The translations under genes were made by a program, and so were the position numbers. The notes under the pieces are model-generated. The model made no database searches. It had not been told where the DNA came from and saw only the letters and a list, made by a program, of their open reading frames with translations. DNA of 64,000 nt from JAXMHB01 sp046346965. Lineage in GTDB: Bacteria > Pseudomonadota > Gammaproteobacteria > Xanthomonadales > SZUA-5. Positions 41,876-51,252 of this stretch are shown piece after piece. Location: the NCBI GenBank assembly GCA_046346965.1, contig JAXMHB010000001.1:186001-250000 (forward strand), read 5' to 3'. Position 1 is the first letter of the stretch. Each line of letters starts with the position of its first letter.

Positions 41876-43200
41876 ACACCGTACGCTTGAATCGACTGCG
41901 CTGGTCCGAGCTCGACGAGCCCGCGCGCGCGGCTGCGCTGGCGCGTCCGGCGTCCTCCTCCAGCGCCGAGTTGAACGCGGCCGTCGCGCGCATCCTGGAA
42001 CAGGTGCGTGCCGATGGCGATTCCACGCTGCGCGCGCTCACGCGTCGCTTTGACGGCTGCGAACTGGCCGATTTTCGCGTCAGTACGGCGGAATTCGACG
42101 CGGCAGAGGCCAGCATCGCGCCGGCACTGAAGCTGGCCATCGAGGATTCACGTCGGCGCATCGAGCGCTTCCACAGGGAAACCCGGCCGCAGCCGATTGC
42201 GCTGTCGACGGCGCCCGGCGTGATGTGCGAACGCTTGCCGCTGCCGATCGTGCGCGTCGGTTTGTATGTGCCGGCGGGTTCGGCGCCGTTGCCGTCCACC
42301 GCGCTGATGCTGTGTGTGCCGGCCAGGCTGGCTGGTTGCCGCGAGATCGTGCTGGCGACGCCGCCGCGCGCCGACGGCAGCGCCGATCCGGCCGTGCTGT
42401 ATGCCGCGCGCAGCTGCGGCGTCACCCAGGTGATCAAGCTCGGCGGCGCGCAGGCGATCGCGGCGATGGCCTACGGCACCGAGAGCATCCCGCGCTGCGA
42501 CAAGCTCTACGGCCCCGGCAATGCCTTCGTGACGGCGGCCAAGCTGGCGGTGTCGCAAGATCCGCGCGGCGCGGCGATCGACATGCCGGCCGGTCCCTCG
42601 GAAGTGCTGGTGGTGGCCGACGACATGGCCGATGCCAGTTTCGTCGCTGCCGATCTGTTGTCGCAGGCCGAGCACGGCGCCGATTCGCAGACGCTGCTGG
42701 TCACGCCCAGTCTGCGCTTGCTGGACGCGGTGGATGAGGCGCTGAACGAACTGCTGGCGGAGCTGCCGCGTGCCGATACCGCACGCAAGGCGCTGGTGCA
42801 CAGCCGTGCGCTGTTGGTGGAGGACCTGGACGCCGCGGTGGCAGTGTCCAATGCCTACGCGCCGGAACATTTGATCCTGAATGTCGCCGACCCGCGCCGC
42901 TTGCTGCTCTCGGTCGACAACGCCGGCTCGGTGTTCCTCGGGCGCTACACGCCGGAATCGCTGGGCGACTACACCAGCGGCACCAATCACGTGCTGCCGA
43001 CGTACGGCTATGCGCGCACCTGGTCCGGGCTGTCGGTGCAGAGCTTCCAGAAGCTGGTGACGGTGCAGGAAGCCAGCGCCGACGGGCTCAATGCCATTGG
43101 CCCGACCGCGATCACGCTGGCTGAGGCCGAGGGCCTCGACGCCCACGCGCTGGCAGTGCGTCTGCGATTGCGGGCGATTGCCTGCGAGGGTCGGCCATGA
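41872..43200 (+). CDS. hisD: Histidinol dehydrogenase
   Basis: 442 residues. Signatures include VGLYVPAGSAPLPSTALML, KLYGPGNAFVTAAKLAVS, DMPAGPSEVLVVADD, the metal-binding QAEHGADSQTLLV and DYTSGTNHVLPT. It oxidises histidinol to histidine in two NAD-dependent steps using zinc. ATG 41872 overlaps the hisG stop by 4 bases (ATGA), so the longer open frame from 41779 is not the gene. The hisC start overlaps its stop in the same way. Confidence 0.97.
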   Translation: MNTVRLNRLRWSELDEPARAAALARPASSSSAELNAAVARILEQVRADGDSTLRALTRRFDGCELADFRVSTAEFDAAEASIAPALKLAIEDSRRRIERFHRETRPQPIALSTAPGVMCERLPLPIVRVGLYVPAGSAPLPSTALMLCVPARLAGCREIVLATPPRADGSADPAVLYAARSCGVTQVIKLGGAQAIAAMAYGTESIPRCDKLYGPGNAFVTAAKLAVSQDPRGAAIDMPAGPSEVLVVADDMADASFVAADLLSQAEHGADSQTLLVTPSLRLLDAVDEALNELLAELPRADTARKALVHSRALLVEDLDAAVAVSNAYAPEHLILNVADPRRLLLSVDNAGSVFLGRYTPESLGDYTSGTNHVLPTYGYARTWSGLSVQSFQKLVTVQEASADGLNAIGPTAITLAEAEGLDAHALAVRLRLRAIACEGRP

Positions 43201-44270
43201 GCGTGCTGGCACTGGCGCGGCCGGAACTGCTGAGCCTCAAGCCCTACAGCTCGGCGCGCATGGAGGCCGGGCAGGCCTCGGTGATGCTCAACGCCAACGA
43301 ATCGCCCTACGCGCCCTTCGAGGGCGATACCCAGCAGCTCAATCGCTATCCCGATCCGCAGCCGGCGCCCTTGCTGGCGCATCTGGCGCAGGCTTTGGGC
43401 ACGCGCAGCGAGCAGATTTTCGTCGGTCGCGGCAGCGATGAGGCGATCGATTTGCTGGTGCGTGCCTTCTGTCGCGCCGGTGAGGACGCCATCCTGATCT
43501 CGCCGCCGACCTTTGGCATGTACGCGGTCGCGGCCGGCGTGCAGGGCGCCCGCGTGCTCAGCGTGCCGCTCGACGCCGCCGCGGATTTCGCGCCGCAGTT
43601 CGAGGCGATGCGGGCGGCGGTGGACGCCGAGCCCATCAAGCTGGTGTTCGTCTGCAGCCCCAACAATCCCACCGGAGGCAGCGTCGCAAACAGCGACATT
43701 CTGGCCCTGTGCCGGCATTGCGTGGGCAAGGCGGTCGTCGTCGTCGACGAGGCCTATGGCGATTTCTCCGACCAGCCCTCGCTCAGCGCGGCACTCGATG
43801 CGCACGCGAATCTGGCCATCCTGCGGACCTTGTCCAAAGCCTATGGGCTGGCGGGAGCGCGCATCGGCGTGCTGCTGGCCAGCGCGGAATTGATCGCACT
43901 GGTGCGCCGCATCATGGCGCCGTATCCGGTGCCCACGCCCAGCTTGCAGGCCGCGCTTGCCGCTTTCAGTCCAGATGCCGTGCGCGCGCGGGCGGCGCAC
44001 ATCCAGGCGGTGCTCGCTGAGCGTGAGCGCTTGGCGCGGGCGCTGGAAGCCCAGCCCGGCGTGTGCAAGGTCTGGCCCAGCGCGGCGAACTTCCTGGCTT
44101 TTCGCGTCGATGACGCCACCCAGGTCTGGCGCGGACTGCTGGGCCAGGGCGTGATCGTCCGCGATATCAGCCATTACCTCGGTTTGTCCGGCTGTCTGCG
44201 CGTCAGCGTCGGCACTCCGGACGAGAACACGGTGTTCCTGGACGCGCTCCGGCGCGTGCTGGGCGAATAA
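43197..44270 (+). CDS. hisC: Histidinol-phosphate aminotransferase
   Basis: 357 residues, a fold-type I PLP aminotransferase. It has VMLNANESPYAPFEG, IFVGRGSDEAIDLLVRAF, VFVCSPNNPTGG, VVVDEAYGDFS and the PLP lysine in LRTLSKAYGLAGARIG. It converts imidazole-acetol phosphate to histidinol phosphate with glutamate. It overlaps hisD by 4 bases, and hisB follows after 12. A duplicated hisC-like gene could act elsewhere, but the operon position makes this the histidine enzyme. Confidence 0.96.
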   Translation: MSVLALARPELLSLKPYSSARMEAGQASVMLNANESPYAPFEGDTQQLNRYPDPQPAPLLAHLAQALGTRSEQIFVGRGSDEAIDLLVRAFCRAGEDAILISPPTFGMYAVAAGVQGARVLSVPLDAAADFAPQFEAMRAAVDAEPIKLVFVCSPNNPTGGSVANSDILALCRHCVGKAVVVVDEAYGDFSDQPSLSAALDAHANLAILRTLSKAYGLAGARIGVLLASAELIALVRRIMAPYPVPTPSLQAALAAFSPDAVRARAAHIQAVLAERERLARALEAQPGVCKVWPSAANFLAFRVDDATQVWRGLLGQGVIVRDISHYLGLSGCLRVSVGTPDENTVFLDALRRVLGE

Positions 44271-44282
44271 GGACTGCACCGC

Positions 44283-45344
44283 ATGCGCAAGATTCTGTTC
44301 ATTGATCGCGACGGCACCCTGATCGAGGAGCCGCCCGACCAGCAGATCGACTCCATCGAGAAGTTCCGCCTGCTCCCGGATGTCATACCGGCGCTGCGGC
44401 GCCTGGTCGATGCCGGCTATGAATTGGTCATGGTGAGCAATCAGGACGGACTGGGGACCGCGAGTTTCCCTGAAGAAACCTTTTGGCCGGCGCACCAACT
44501 GCTGCTGCAGGTCCTGGAGACCCAGGGTATCCGTTTCGCCGCAATCCGGATCGACCGTCATTTCGCCAACGAGCCCAGCGATACGCGCAAACCCAAAGTG
44601 GGGATGATGCTGGACTTTCTGGCCGATCCCAGTTGGGACCGCAAGCGCAGCGCCGTCATCGGCGATCGCCAGACCGATCTCGATTTCGCGGTAAATCTCG
44701 GTGTCGCCGGCATCCGCTGCGGCCCGGCCGGACTGGGCTGGTCGGAGATCGCGCACCAGCTGATCGATGCGCCGCGGCGCGCGCAGGTCCAGCGCAACAC
44801 GCGAGAAACCCGGATCACGGTGGACGTGGATCTGGACGCCGAGCGCGCGCCGCAGGTGCACACCGGTCTAGGCTTTTTCGACCACATGCTGGAGCAGCTT
44901 GGCAAGCACGGCGGTTTTGCACTGACGCTGCGCTGCGACGGCGATCTGCACATCGACGAACACCACACGGTCGAGGATTCCGGCATCGCACTTGGCCAAG
45001 CGCTGCGTGAGGCGCTCGGCGACAAGCGCGGCATCGGCCGCTACGGCCACACGCTGCCGATGGACGAGACGCTGGCGCAGGCGGCGCTGGACCTGTCCGG
45101 GCGTGCCTGGTTCGAGTTTAAGGGCCAGTTCCCGCGCGAGCGCGTGGGCGAGTTGCCGACCGAGCTGGTCGCGCATTTTTTCCGCTCCTTGTGCGACAGC
45201 CTGGGCGCCAATCTGCATCTGCAGGTACAGGGCGAGAACGCGCACCATATGGTCGAGGCCTGCTTCAAGGTGGTCGCACGCACGCTGCGCCAAGCCTTCC
45301 GGCGCGAGGGCGATGCGCTGCCGAGTACCAAGGGGGTGCTGTGA
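44283..45344 (+). CDS. hisB: Bifunctional histidinol-phosphatase/imidazoleglycerol-phosphate dehydratase
   Basis: 353 residues, the fused form found in enteric and related bacteria. The N-terminal HAD phosphatase (about 1-165) has ILFIDRDGTLIEEP with the nucleophile Asp, VSNQDGLG, and IGDRQTDLDFA. The C-terminal dehydratase (about 168-353) has GLGFFDHMLEQLGKHGGF, DEHHTVEDSGIALGQAL and NAHHMVEACFKVVAR, holding the manganese-binding His/Glu sets. It catalyses steps 7 and 9 of the pathway. Its stop overlaps the GTG start of hisH. Confidence 0.97.
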   Translation: MRKILFIDRDGTLIEEPPDQQIDSIEKFRLLPDVIPALRRLVDAGYELVMVSNQDGLGTASFPEETFWPAHQLLLQVLETQGIRFAAIRIDRHFANEPSDTRKPKVGMMLDFLADPSWDRKRSAVIGDRQTDLDFAVNLGVAGIRCGPAGLGWSEIAHQLIDAPRRAQVQRNTRETRITVDVDLDAERAPQVHTGLGFFDHMLEQLGKHGGFALTLRCDGDLHIDEHHTVEDSGIALGQALREALGDKRGIGRYGHTLPMDETLAQAALDLSGRAWFEFKGQFPRERVGELPTELVAHFFRSLCDSLGANLHLQVQGENAHHMVEACFKVVARTLRQAFRREGDALPSTKGVL

Positions 45345-45964
45345 GCAGCGTGGTGGTGGTCGATTCGGGTGTCGCCAACATCGGATCGGTGGTGGCCGCG
45401 CTCGAACGCCTCGCCGCGCAGCCGGTGATCAGCGCCGACTGGTCGGTGATCCGCGCCGCCGAACGTGTGCTGCTGCCGGGCGTGGGCGCCGCGGCGGCCG
45501 CCATGCGCGAGTTGGACCGACGCGGCTTGGTCGAGCGCCTGCGCGAACTGACGCAGCCGGTGCTCGGCGTGTGCCTGGGCATGCAGCTGATGTTCGAGGC
45601 CTCCGAAGAGGGCGCGGAAGCGCCGGCGCTGACGCCCTGTCTGGGACTGCTGCCAGGCATCGTGCGCCGACTGCCGGAAAGCCCCGGCGTGCGCGTCCCA
45701 CACATGGGCTGGAATGCGCTGCTGCCGCGGCGCGCGCACCCGCTGGTCGCCGGCCTCGGCGCGCAGGACTACGCCTACTTCGTGCACAGCTACGCGGTGG
45801 CCGAGTCGCCTTTGACCTTGATGGCCTGCGAGCACGGACAGGCTTTCTCGGCGATCGTCGCGCAGCGCAACTTCATGGGCGCACAGTGCCATCCCGAGCG
45901 CTCGGCCCAGGTGGGCGCGCGCCTGCTCTCGAACTTCTTGACGCTGGATCCGGAGTCCTTATGA
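45341..45964 (+). CDS. hisH: Imidazole glycerol phosphate synthase, glutaminase subunit
   Basis: 207 residues, class I glutamine amidotransferase: VVDSGVANIGSVVAAL at the start, the nucleophile Cys in VLGVCLGMQLMFEAS, and the His/Glu dyad in GAQCHPERSAQ. It releases ammonia that is channelled to HisF. GTG 45341 overlaps the hisB stop (GTGA) and gives the correct N-terminus; the frame upstream of it lies inside hisB and is not used. The 46-base gap to hisA is the longest one inside the hisD-hisI stretch. Confidence 0.95.
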   Translation: MSSVVVVDSGVANIGSVVAALERLAAQPVISADWSVIRAAERVLLPGVGAAAAAMRELDRRGLVERLRELTQPVLGVCLGMQLMFEASEEGAEAPALTPCLGLLPGIVRRLPESPGVRVPHMGWNALLPRRAHPLVAGLGAQDYAYFVHSYAVAESPLTLMACEHGQAFSAIVAQRNFMGAQCHPERSAQVGARLLSNFLTLDPESL

Positions 45965-46010
45965 GTTGCCTGACCTCGGTGTCGCCCGCGAGCCCGCGGC
46001 TGCGCCTGCC

Positions 46011-46736
46011 ATGATCGTATTTCCCGCCATTGATCTGCGCGGTGGTCGCGTCGTACGCCTGGAAAAGGGCGATTTCGACCGCGAGACACGCTACGCGAGC
46101 GATCCGCTGACGCTGGCCAAACACTATGCCGACGCTGGCGCGCGCTGGCTGCACGTGGTCGATCTCGACGGCGCGCGCTCGGGCGACAGCGAAAATCTGC
46201 GTGCCATCGAAGCGATTTGCACGCAGGTCCCGATGCAGGTGCAATCGGGTGGCGGCGTACGCAACGAGGCGGATTTCCAGCGCTTCGTTGATGCCGGTGT
46301 TGCCCGTGTCGTTGTCGGCAGTTTGGCGGTGCGTGAGCCCGAGCGCGTCGAGCAATTGCGCTGGCGCTATGGCGTCGACGCGCTGACGCTGGCGCTGGAC
46401 GCGCGCGCCGATGGCGCCGGCGTGTTCCGGGTTGCCACCGCCGGTTGGCAGGCACTCGAAGGGCTGGCCTTGAACGAGGCGCTGGATCGCTGGGTGGTAC
46501 AGGGTTTGCGCCATTTTCTGGTCACCGATATCGATCGCGACGGCATGCTGGCCGGACCGAATCTGGACCTCTATCGAGACTTGCGCCTGCGCGCGCCGGA
46601 GGCGCAGATCCTCGCCTCCGGCGGCGTCCAGGGCCTTGCCGATCTGCGCGCGCTGCGCGCACTCGGCATGGGCGGGGTGGTGATCGGCAAGGCGCTGCTG
46701 GAAGGACGATTCAGCATCGAGGAGGCGCTGGCGTGA
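46011..46736 (+). CDS. hisA: ProFAR isomerase
   Basis: 241 residues, (beta/alpha)8 barrel. It has FPAIDLRGGRVVRLEKGDF with the first catalytic Asp, VVDLDGARSG, VQSGGGVRNEADF, HFLVTDIDRDGMLAGPN and ASGGVQGLADL. It performs the Amadori rearrangement of ProFAR to PRFAR. ATG 46011 is the natural start of the barrel; an ATG at 45966 would add unrelated residues. Its stop overlaps the GTG start of hisF. Confidence 0.96.
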   Translation: MIVFPAIDLRGGRVVRLEKGDFDRETRYASDPLTLAKHYADAGARWLHVVDLDGARSGDSENLRAIEAICTQVPMQVQSGGGVRNEADFQRFVDAGVARVVVGSLAVREPERVEQLRWRYGVDALTLALDARADGAGVFRVATAGWQALEGLALNEALDRWVVQGLRHFLVTDIDRDGMLAGPNLDLYRDLRLRAPEAQILASGGVQGLADLRALRALGMGGVVIGKALLEGRFSIEEALA

Positions 46737-47500
46737 TCGCGCGTCGATTGATTCCCTGCCTGGATGTGCGCGATGGCCAGGTGGTCAAGGGCGTGCGCTT
46801 CCGCGATCACGTGGTGATGGGCGAGATCCTCGATCTGGCTTTGCGCTATCGCGACGCTGGCGCCGACGAACTGGTGTTCTACGACATCACCGCCAGTCCG
46901 GAAGGCCGCACGGTGGATCGCGGCTGGGTCAGTAAGGTGGCGCGCAGCATCGACATCCCCTTCTGCGTGGCTGGCGGCATCCGCACGGTGTCCGACGCGC
47001 GCGCCGTGCTGTACGCCGGAGCCGACAAGATTTCTGTCAATTCGCCCGCGCTGGAGAGGCCGGATCTGGTCAACGAGCTGTCGGCGGAGTTCGGCGCCCA
47101 GTGCGTGGTCGTCGGCATCGACAGTCGCGAGCTGGACGGTGAGTGGCGCGTCAACCAATACACGGGCGACCCCAGCAAGATGCGCGAACTCAGCCGCCGC
47201 ACGCTGGACTGGGTGCTGGAGGTCCAGCAACGCGGCGCCGGCGAGATCGTGCTCAACTGCATGAACACCGACGGCGTACGCCAAGGCTATGATCTGAAAC
47301 AGCTTTCTGCCGTCCGGGCGATTTGCCACGTGCCGTTGATCGCCTCCGGCGGCGCCGGGCGCGAGGCGCATTTCGTCGACGTTTTCCAGCAGGCCGATGT
47401 CGACGGCGCGTTGGCCGCCAGCGTGTTCCATTCCGGCGAGATCGCCATTCCCACGCTCAAGCGCACGCTGCGCGCGGCGGGCATCGAGGTGCGCTTGTGA
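46733..47500 (+). CDS. hisF: Imidazole glycerol phosphate synthase, cyclase subunit
   Basis: 255 residues, (beta/alpha)8 barrel: RRLIPCLDVRDGQVVKGVRF with the catalytic Asp, CVVVGIDSREL with the second catalytic Asp, the gammaproteobacterial form LNCMNTDGVRQGYD, and PLIASGGAG. With HisH it makes imidazole glycerol phosphate and AICAR. The GTG start overlaps the hisA stop, and its own stop overlaps the GTG of hisI, so three of the last four his genes begin with GTG inside a GTGA overlap. Confidence 0.96.
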   Translation: MIARRLIPCLDVRDGQVVKGVRFRDHVVMGEILDLALRYRDAGADELVFYDITASPEGRTVDRGWVSKVARSIDIPFCVAGGIRTVSDARAVLYAGADKISVNSPALERPDLVNELSAEFGAQCVVVGIDSRELDGEWRVNQYTGDPSKMRELSRRTLDWVLEVQQRGAGEIVLNCMNTDGVRQGYDLKQLSAVRAICHVPLIASGGAGREAHFVDVFQQADVDGALAASVFHSGEIAIPTLKRTLRAAGIEVRL

Positions 47501-48099
47501 GTCAGGACATCGATTTCAGCCGCGGGCTGATTCCAGCCATCGTCCAGGACGCCGACACCGGTCTGGTGTTGATGCTGGGCTACATGAACGCCGAAGCGCT
47601 GGCGCGCACGCGCGAGTGCGGTCAAGTCACTTTCTACAGTCGCAGCAAACAGCGTCTGTGGACCAAGGGCGAGAGCAGCGGGCATGTGCTGGAGGTGGTG
47701 TCCATCCACGGCGACTGCGACGGCGACACGCTGCTGATCCTGGCGCGTCCGCGCGGTCCGACCTGTCATCAGGGGACGGTGACCTGCTTCGGCGATTTCC
47801 CCGGCCCGGCGCTCGCGTTTCTGGGTGAATTGGGTCGACTGGTAGAACAGCGGCAGCGCGAGCGGCCCGCGGGCAGCTACACCACGCGCCTTTTCGACGC
47901 CGGCACCCGACGCATCGCCCAGAAAGTCGGCGAGGAAGGCGTCGAAACCGCTCTGGCGGCGGTCGCGCAGGATCAGGACGCTCTGCTCGGTGAGGCGGCG
48001 GATCTGGTGTTTCACCTGCTGGTGCTGCTGCGAGACCGCGGCTTGGGCCTGGACGCACTGGCGCAAACGCTGCAGGCACGCCACCAGCCGCGCGGTTGA
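47497..48099 (+). CDS. hisI: Bifunctional phosphoribosyl-AMP cyclohydrolase/phosphoribosyl-ATP pyrophosphatase
   Basis: 200 residues, the HisIE fusion. The cyclohydrolase part (about 1-110) has MLGYMNAEALART, FYSRSKQRLWTKGESSGH and the zinc-binding DCDGDTLLI and TCHQGTVTCF. The C-terminal pyrophosphatase (about 115-200) has SYTTRLFDAGTRRIAQKVGE and the acidic EAADLVFHLLVLL helix. It catalyses steps 2 and 3. It is the last gene of the his operon and is followed by a strong hairpin. Confidence 0.96.
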   Translation: MSQDIDFSRGLIPAIVQDADTGLVLMLGYMNAEALARTRECGQVTFYSRSKQRLWTKGESSGHVLEVVSIHGDCDGDTLLILARPRGPTCHQGTVTCFGDFPGPALAFLGELGRLVEQRQRERPAGSYTTRLFDAGTRRIAQKVGEEGVETALAAVAQDQDALLGEAADLVFHLLVLLRDRGLGLDALAQTLQARHQPRG

Positions 48100-48100
48100 A

Positions 48101-48127
48101 GCGCAGCGCCCCAGCCGGGCGCTGCGC
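48101..48127. terminator. Strong hairpin ending the histidine operon
   Basis: GCGCAGCGCC (48101-48110) and GGCGCTGCGC (48118-48127) are perfect 10-bp complements with a 7-base loop, in the 37-base gap between hisI and the convergent DUF4139 gene. No T-run follows on either strand, so it may be a bidirectional terminator of the T-poor kind or an RNA 3'-end stabiliser. Confidence 0.6.
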
Positions 48128-48136
48128 CTATCGCGC

Positions 48137-49633
48137 TTACCAGCGATAGCGGACCGTGTAGCGCACCTTGGCGGTGCCATCGGCCGGGATGGTGACGTTG
48201 AAGTCCATCGTCTGCTGATCGCGCTTCTCGCCCTTGTGCGTGCTCTGCAGCAGCTCCCAGCCGCTCCAGCGGTAGAAATACTCGCGAATCACGACCTCGG
48301 TCGCACTCTGCTTGCGATTGCGCACCTCGATCTCGAAGGTCTCGTCCATCTGCCGGTTGTTGGTATCGAGCTTGAAATCCACTTGGGTGCGCTCGCCGAC
48401 CACGTCAAAGGCCGTGCCCAGCTTGATACGGACCTGTTCATTGCGCGGCGTGTGGCCGATCAGATCTTCGCCGATGAACTCCAGCGAGCCATCCTGGGCG
48501 GCCTGATTGACGCGCACGCGGCCTGCCGGCAGCGGCATGCCCATGCGGTTCTCGGCCTTGTTGGCGAACTCCAGGAACGCACCAACCTCGCCCTTGTGCG
48601 TCGCGCCGAGCGACTGATCCCAGGCCGGCGTGCTGCCCCACATGGGATAGAGGAAGGGGCTGGCGGTAAACACCAACTGCTTCTTGCAAGACACGCCGAC
48701 GGCGGCCGGGAACAGCTCCAGTTGTTTGGTCGAGTTGTCCGGGAGATCGCTGCGCCGGCCCAGCGTGTACAGGTGGTACTCGAACAACTGCGATTCCTGG
48801 AAGCCGTCATCAGCCGGCGCGGCGGCCATTTCCAGGGTCTGCATGCGCTTGACCGCCGGTTGCGGCGCAGCCGGCGCGCGATTCACCTCACCCGCCACCA
48901 GCTTCAGCTTGGCTTGCGGGAAACTGCCGCCGGACTGGTTGACGATGGTGACCCAGGCCGACAGGTCCATCGAGCAGCGCTGTGCGCCCTCGCTCAAAAC
49001 GACGTTGTAATCCGCCCACCAGGTCATGCCGCGCGTTTGGTAGGCCACCTGCGCCTGCTGTTCGCCGCCTTTGGCGCTGTCCACCAGCCATACCAGCGTG
49101 GGGCGCGTGATCAAGCCGCCGGGCAGCGAGGGAAAGCGCACATTGTCGTAGCGCGTCAGCGTGCTGACTTCGCCATTGTCGAGCTGCAGCAGCAGCGCGC
49201 CCTGGGTACCGAGCAGCGTGCCTTCGATGCGCTGCACTTGGGTGCCATCCGCGCGCTCGACCGTGACGCGCTGGCCGATGTAGCGATCCATCAGCTTGTC
49301 GGCGCTGACCAGATCGTATTGATAGTTCTGTTCCAGCACGCGCGTGCCGTTGGGATCGGACAGCGAGGCGAAACTGACGGTGGTGGGGTCGATCAATTTG
49401 GCGACATCGGTAAAGCGCACCTCGCCGCGCGGACTCGGTATCGACATGGCGCGCTGATCGCGCACCAGCGCATAGCCCGGCATCCCGCCGGCACCGTAGT
49501 TCGCCAGCGCGTTGACGTCCATCTGGCCGGGCTGGGCGGAGCTGTAAATGGTCAGCGAATAATCCGGTGGGGCAGCAGTGGCGGCGGTCATGGCGAGACT
49601 CAAGGAGAGGGCGAGCGGCGTGCGGTAAGGCAT
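48137..49633 (-). CDS. Exported DUF4139-domain protein
   Basis: 498 residues from ATG 49633 (AGGAC upstream). A signal peptide (LALSLSLAMTAATAAP) precedes a mostly beta protein with YALVRDQRAMSIPSPRGEVR, WLVDSAKGGEQQAQVAYQT and TWWADYNVVL; the latter segments are typical of DUF4139. The C-terminal half has EVRNRKQSATEVVIREYFY and ends VRYTVRYRW. Periplasmic or surface location is likely; function unknown. It is convergent with the his operon and divergent from the Ada-AlkA gene. Confidence 0.85.
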   Translation of the reverse strand: MPYRTPLALSLSLAMTAATAAPPDYSLTIYSSAQPGQMDVNALANYGAGGMPGYALVRDQRAMSIPSPRGEVRFTDVAKLIDPTTVSFASLSDPNGTRVLEQNYQYDLVSADKLMDRYIGQRVTVERADGTQVQRIEGTLLGTQGALLLQLDNGEVSTLTRYDNVRFPSLPGGLITRPTLVWLVDSAKGGEQQAQVAYQTRGMTWWADYNVVLSEGAQRCSMDLSAWVTIVNQSGGSFPQAKLKLVAGEVNRAPAAPQPAVKRMQTLEMAAAPADDGFQESQLFEYHLYTLGRRSDLPDNSTKQLELFPAAVGVSCKKQLVFTASPFLYPMWGSTPAWDQSLGATHKGEVGAFLEFANKAENRMGMPLPAGRVRVNQAAQDGSLEFIGEDLIGHTPRNEQVRIKLGTAFDVVGERTQVDFKLDTNNRQMDETFEIEVRNRKQSATEVVIREYFYRWSGWELLQSTHKGEKRDQQTMDFNVTIPADGTAKVRYTVRYRW

Positions 49634-49818
49634 GGAGTGTCCTGTGGCCGGAGGGCGCGTGGTGGTAGGTTGCTCGCATGCTCCAACGACCGCAAGCGCC
49701 GAATGGGGTTGCGCCGCAGGCCTACCCGCGCGGCCTTTGAGGTCCGAAAATGGCGAGTCAGCGCACGCACTTTGCCCTAGCGTAGGCGCCCACATTCATC
49801 GCTGCATGAGACTTCACG

Positions 49819-51252
49819 ATGGCATCAGCCGCCAGCGACTCGCCGCTCCCGGGGCTCGATCACCAGCGCTGTTACGAGGCCCTGCTGAGTCGCGATCCGC
49901 GCTTCGACGGGCGCTTCTACGTCGGCGTGTCGACCACCGGCATCTACTGCCGTCCGATCTGCCGCGTGCGCGCGCCGCGCGCCAGTTCCTGCAGCTTCTA
50001 CAGCACGGCGGCGGCGGCCGAGGCACAAGGCTACCGACCCTGTTTGCGCTGCCGACCGGAACTGGCGCCCGGACTGTCCTGGGTCGACTCGCCCGATGCG
50101 CTGGCGCGTGCCGCGGCCAAGCTGCTCGATCGCGGCGAGGTGCAGCAGCTGCCGGAGCTCGCGCAGCGGGTCGGCGTCAGCGAGCGCCATCTGCGCCGCG
50201 TGTTTCACGCGCACTTTGGCGTGACGCCGATTGCCTACGCGCAGACTCAGCGTCTGCTACTGGCCAAGCGTTTGCTGACCGACACCCGGCTGCCGATCGC
50301 CGAGGTCGCGTGGATGTCAGGATTTGCCAGCTTGCGGCGCTTCAATGCGCTGTTTCGCGAACGCTATCGACTGGCCCCGGGCGATCTGCGCAAAGGCGAG
50401 GCCGGCAGCCTGCACATCGATCTGTCGCTGGACTATCGCCCGCCCTACGACTGGGACTCGATCCTAGCTTTCCTTCGGGCGCGTGCCGTTCCCGGCGTGG
50501 AGGCGGTGGACGCGGACAGTTACCGGCGCTGTCTGCGCCTGGGCGACGTTGCGGGCTGGGTGAGTGTGCGGCATGCGCCCGAGCAATCGCGGCTGTGGCT
50601 GCGCCTGGCGCCGGAGTTGCGCGGGCACGTTGCAGCGACACTCGCAATCGTTCGTCGACAGTTCGACGTCGACACCGATCCTGCCGTCGTGGCCGCCACG
50701 CTAGGCGCGCTAGCCGAGCCCTATCCCGGCCTGCGCCTGCCGGGCGCGGTCGATGGCTTCGAACAGGCGGTGCGCGCGGTCTTGGGTCAGCAGGTCAGTG
50801 TGGCTGCTGCAACCACGTTGGCAGGCCGACTGGCGCAGCGTTACGGCGAGGCGCTGGCGACGCCCTATGCTGACTTGAGCCGGGTGTTTCCGCGGCCGCA
50901 GACGCTGCTCGCGGCTTCGGTCGACGATCTGGTCAGTCTGGGCATTTTGCGTGCACGCGCCGCAACCATTCGCGCAATTGCGGACGCGATGCTCGCGGGG
51001 CAGCTGCGTTTGGATGCGGATGCGCCCATCGAGCATACGCTCGCGGCCTTGCGAGCCTTGCCCGGAGTGGGGGAATGGACGGCGCAGTACATCGCAATGC
51101 GCTGCCTGTCCTGGCCCGATGCATTTCCGCATACCGATCTGATCGTGCGGCGGGCGCTGGGTGATCGGACGCCCAAGGCGATCCTCGCCGAGGCGGAGCG
51201 CTGGCGGCCCTGGCGTGCCTATGCGACTTTGCAACTTTGGAGACAATCATGA
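49819..51252 (+). CDS. Ada-type regulator fused to AlkA 3-methyladenine DNA glycosylase
   Basis: 477 residues. Residues ~14-85 form the Ada zinc domain with Cys44, Cys48, Cys75 and Cys78 (GIYCRPIC, YRPCLRC); Cys44 corresponds to the methylphosphotriester-accepting Cys38 of E. coli Ada. An AraC-type helix-turn-helix follows (about 90-190, LAQRVGVSERHLRRVFHAHF). The C-terminal part (about 200-477) is AlkA: helix-hairpin-helix LPGVGEWTAQYIAMR and the catalytic Asp in DAFPHTDLI. It combines damage sensing, gene activation and removal of alkylated bases. The O6-methylguanine transferase domain of Ada is missing here but is encoded by the overlapping next gene. Confidence 0.95.
   Translation: MASAASDSPLPGLDHQRCYEALLSRDPRFDGRFYVGVSTTGIYCRPICRVRAPRASSCSFYSTAAAAEAQGYRPCLRCRPELAPGLSWVDSPDALARAAAKLLDRGEVQQLPELAQRVGVSERHLRRVFHAHFGVTPIAYAQTQRLLLAKRLLTDTRLPIAEVAWMSGFASLRRFNALFRERYRLAPGDLRKGEAGSLHIDLSLDYRPPYDWDSILAFLRARAVPGVEAVDADSYRRCLRLGDVAGWVSVRHAPEQSRLWLRLAPELRGHVAATLAIVRRQFDVDTDPAVVAATLGALAEPYPGLRLPGAVDGFEQAVRAVLGQQVSVAAATTLAGRLAQRYGEALATPYADLSRVFPRPQTLLAASVDDLVSLGILRARAATIRAIADAMLAGQLRLDADAPIEHTLAALRALPGVGEWTAQYIAMRCLSWPDAFPHTDLIVRRALGDRTPKAILAEAERWRPWRAYATLQLWRQS

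Noticed and set aside
43008..44861. A 617-codon minus-strand open frame across hisD, hisC and hisB
   Set aside because: It crosses three well-defined his genes and has no start signal or domain.
46733..47500. Possible loss of a catalytic Asp in HisF (CMNTDG instead of the SIDRDG form)
   Set aside because: The catalytic Asp pair is elsewhere (CLDV and GIDS) and is intact. The N at this place is the usual form in gammaproteobacterial HisF.
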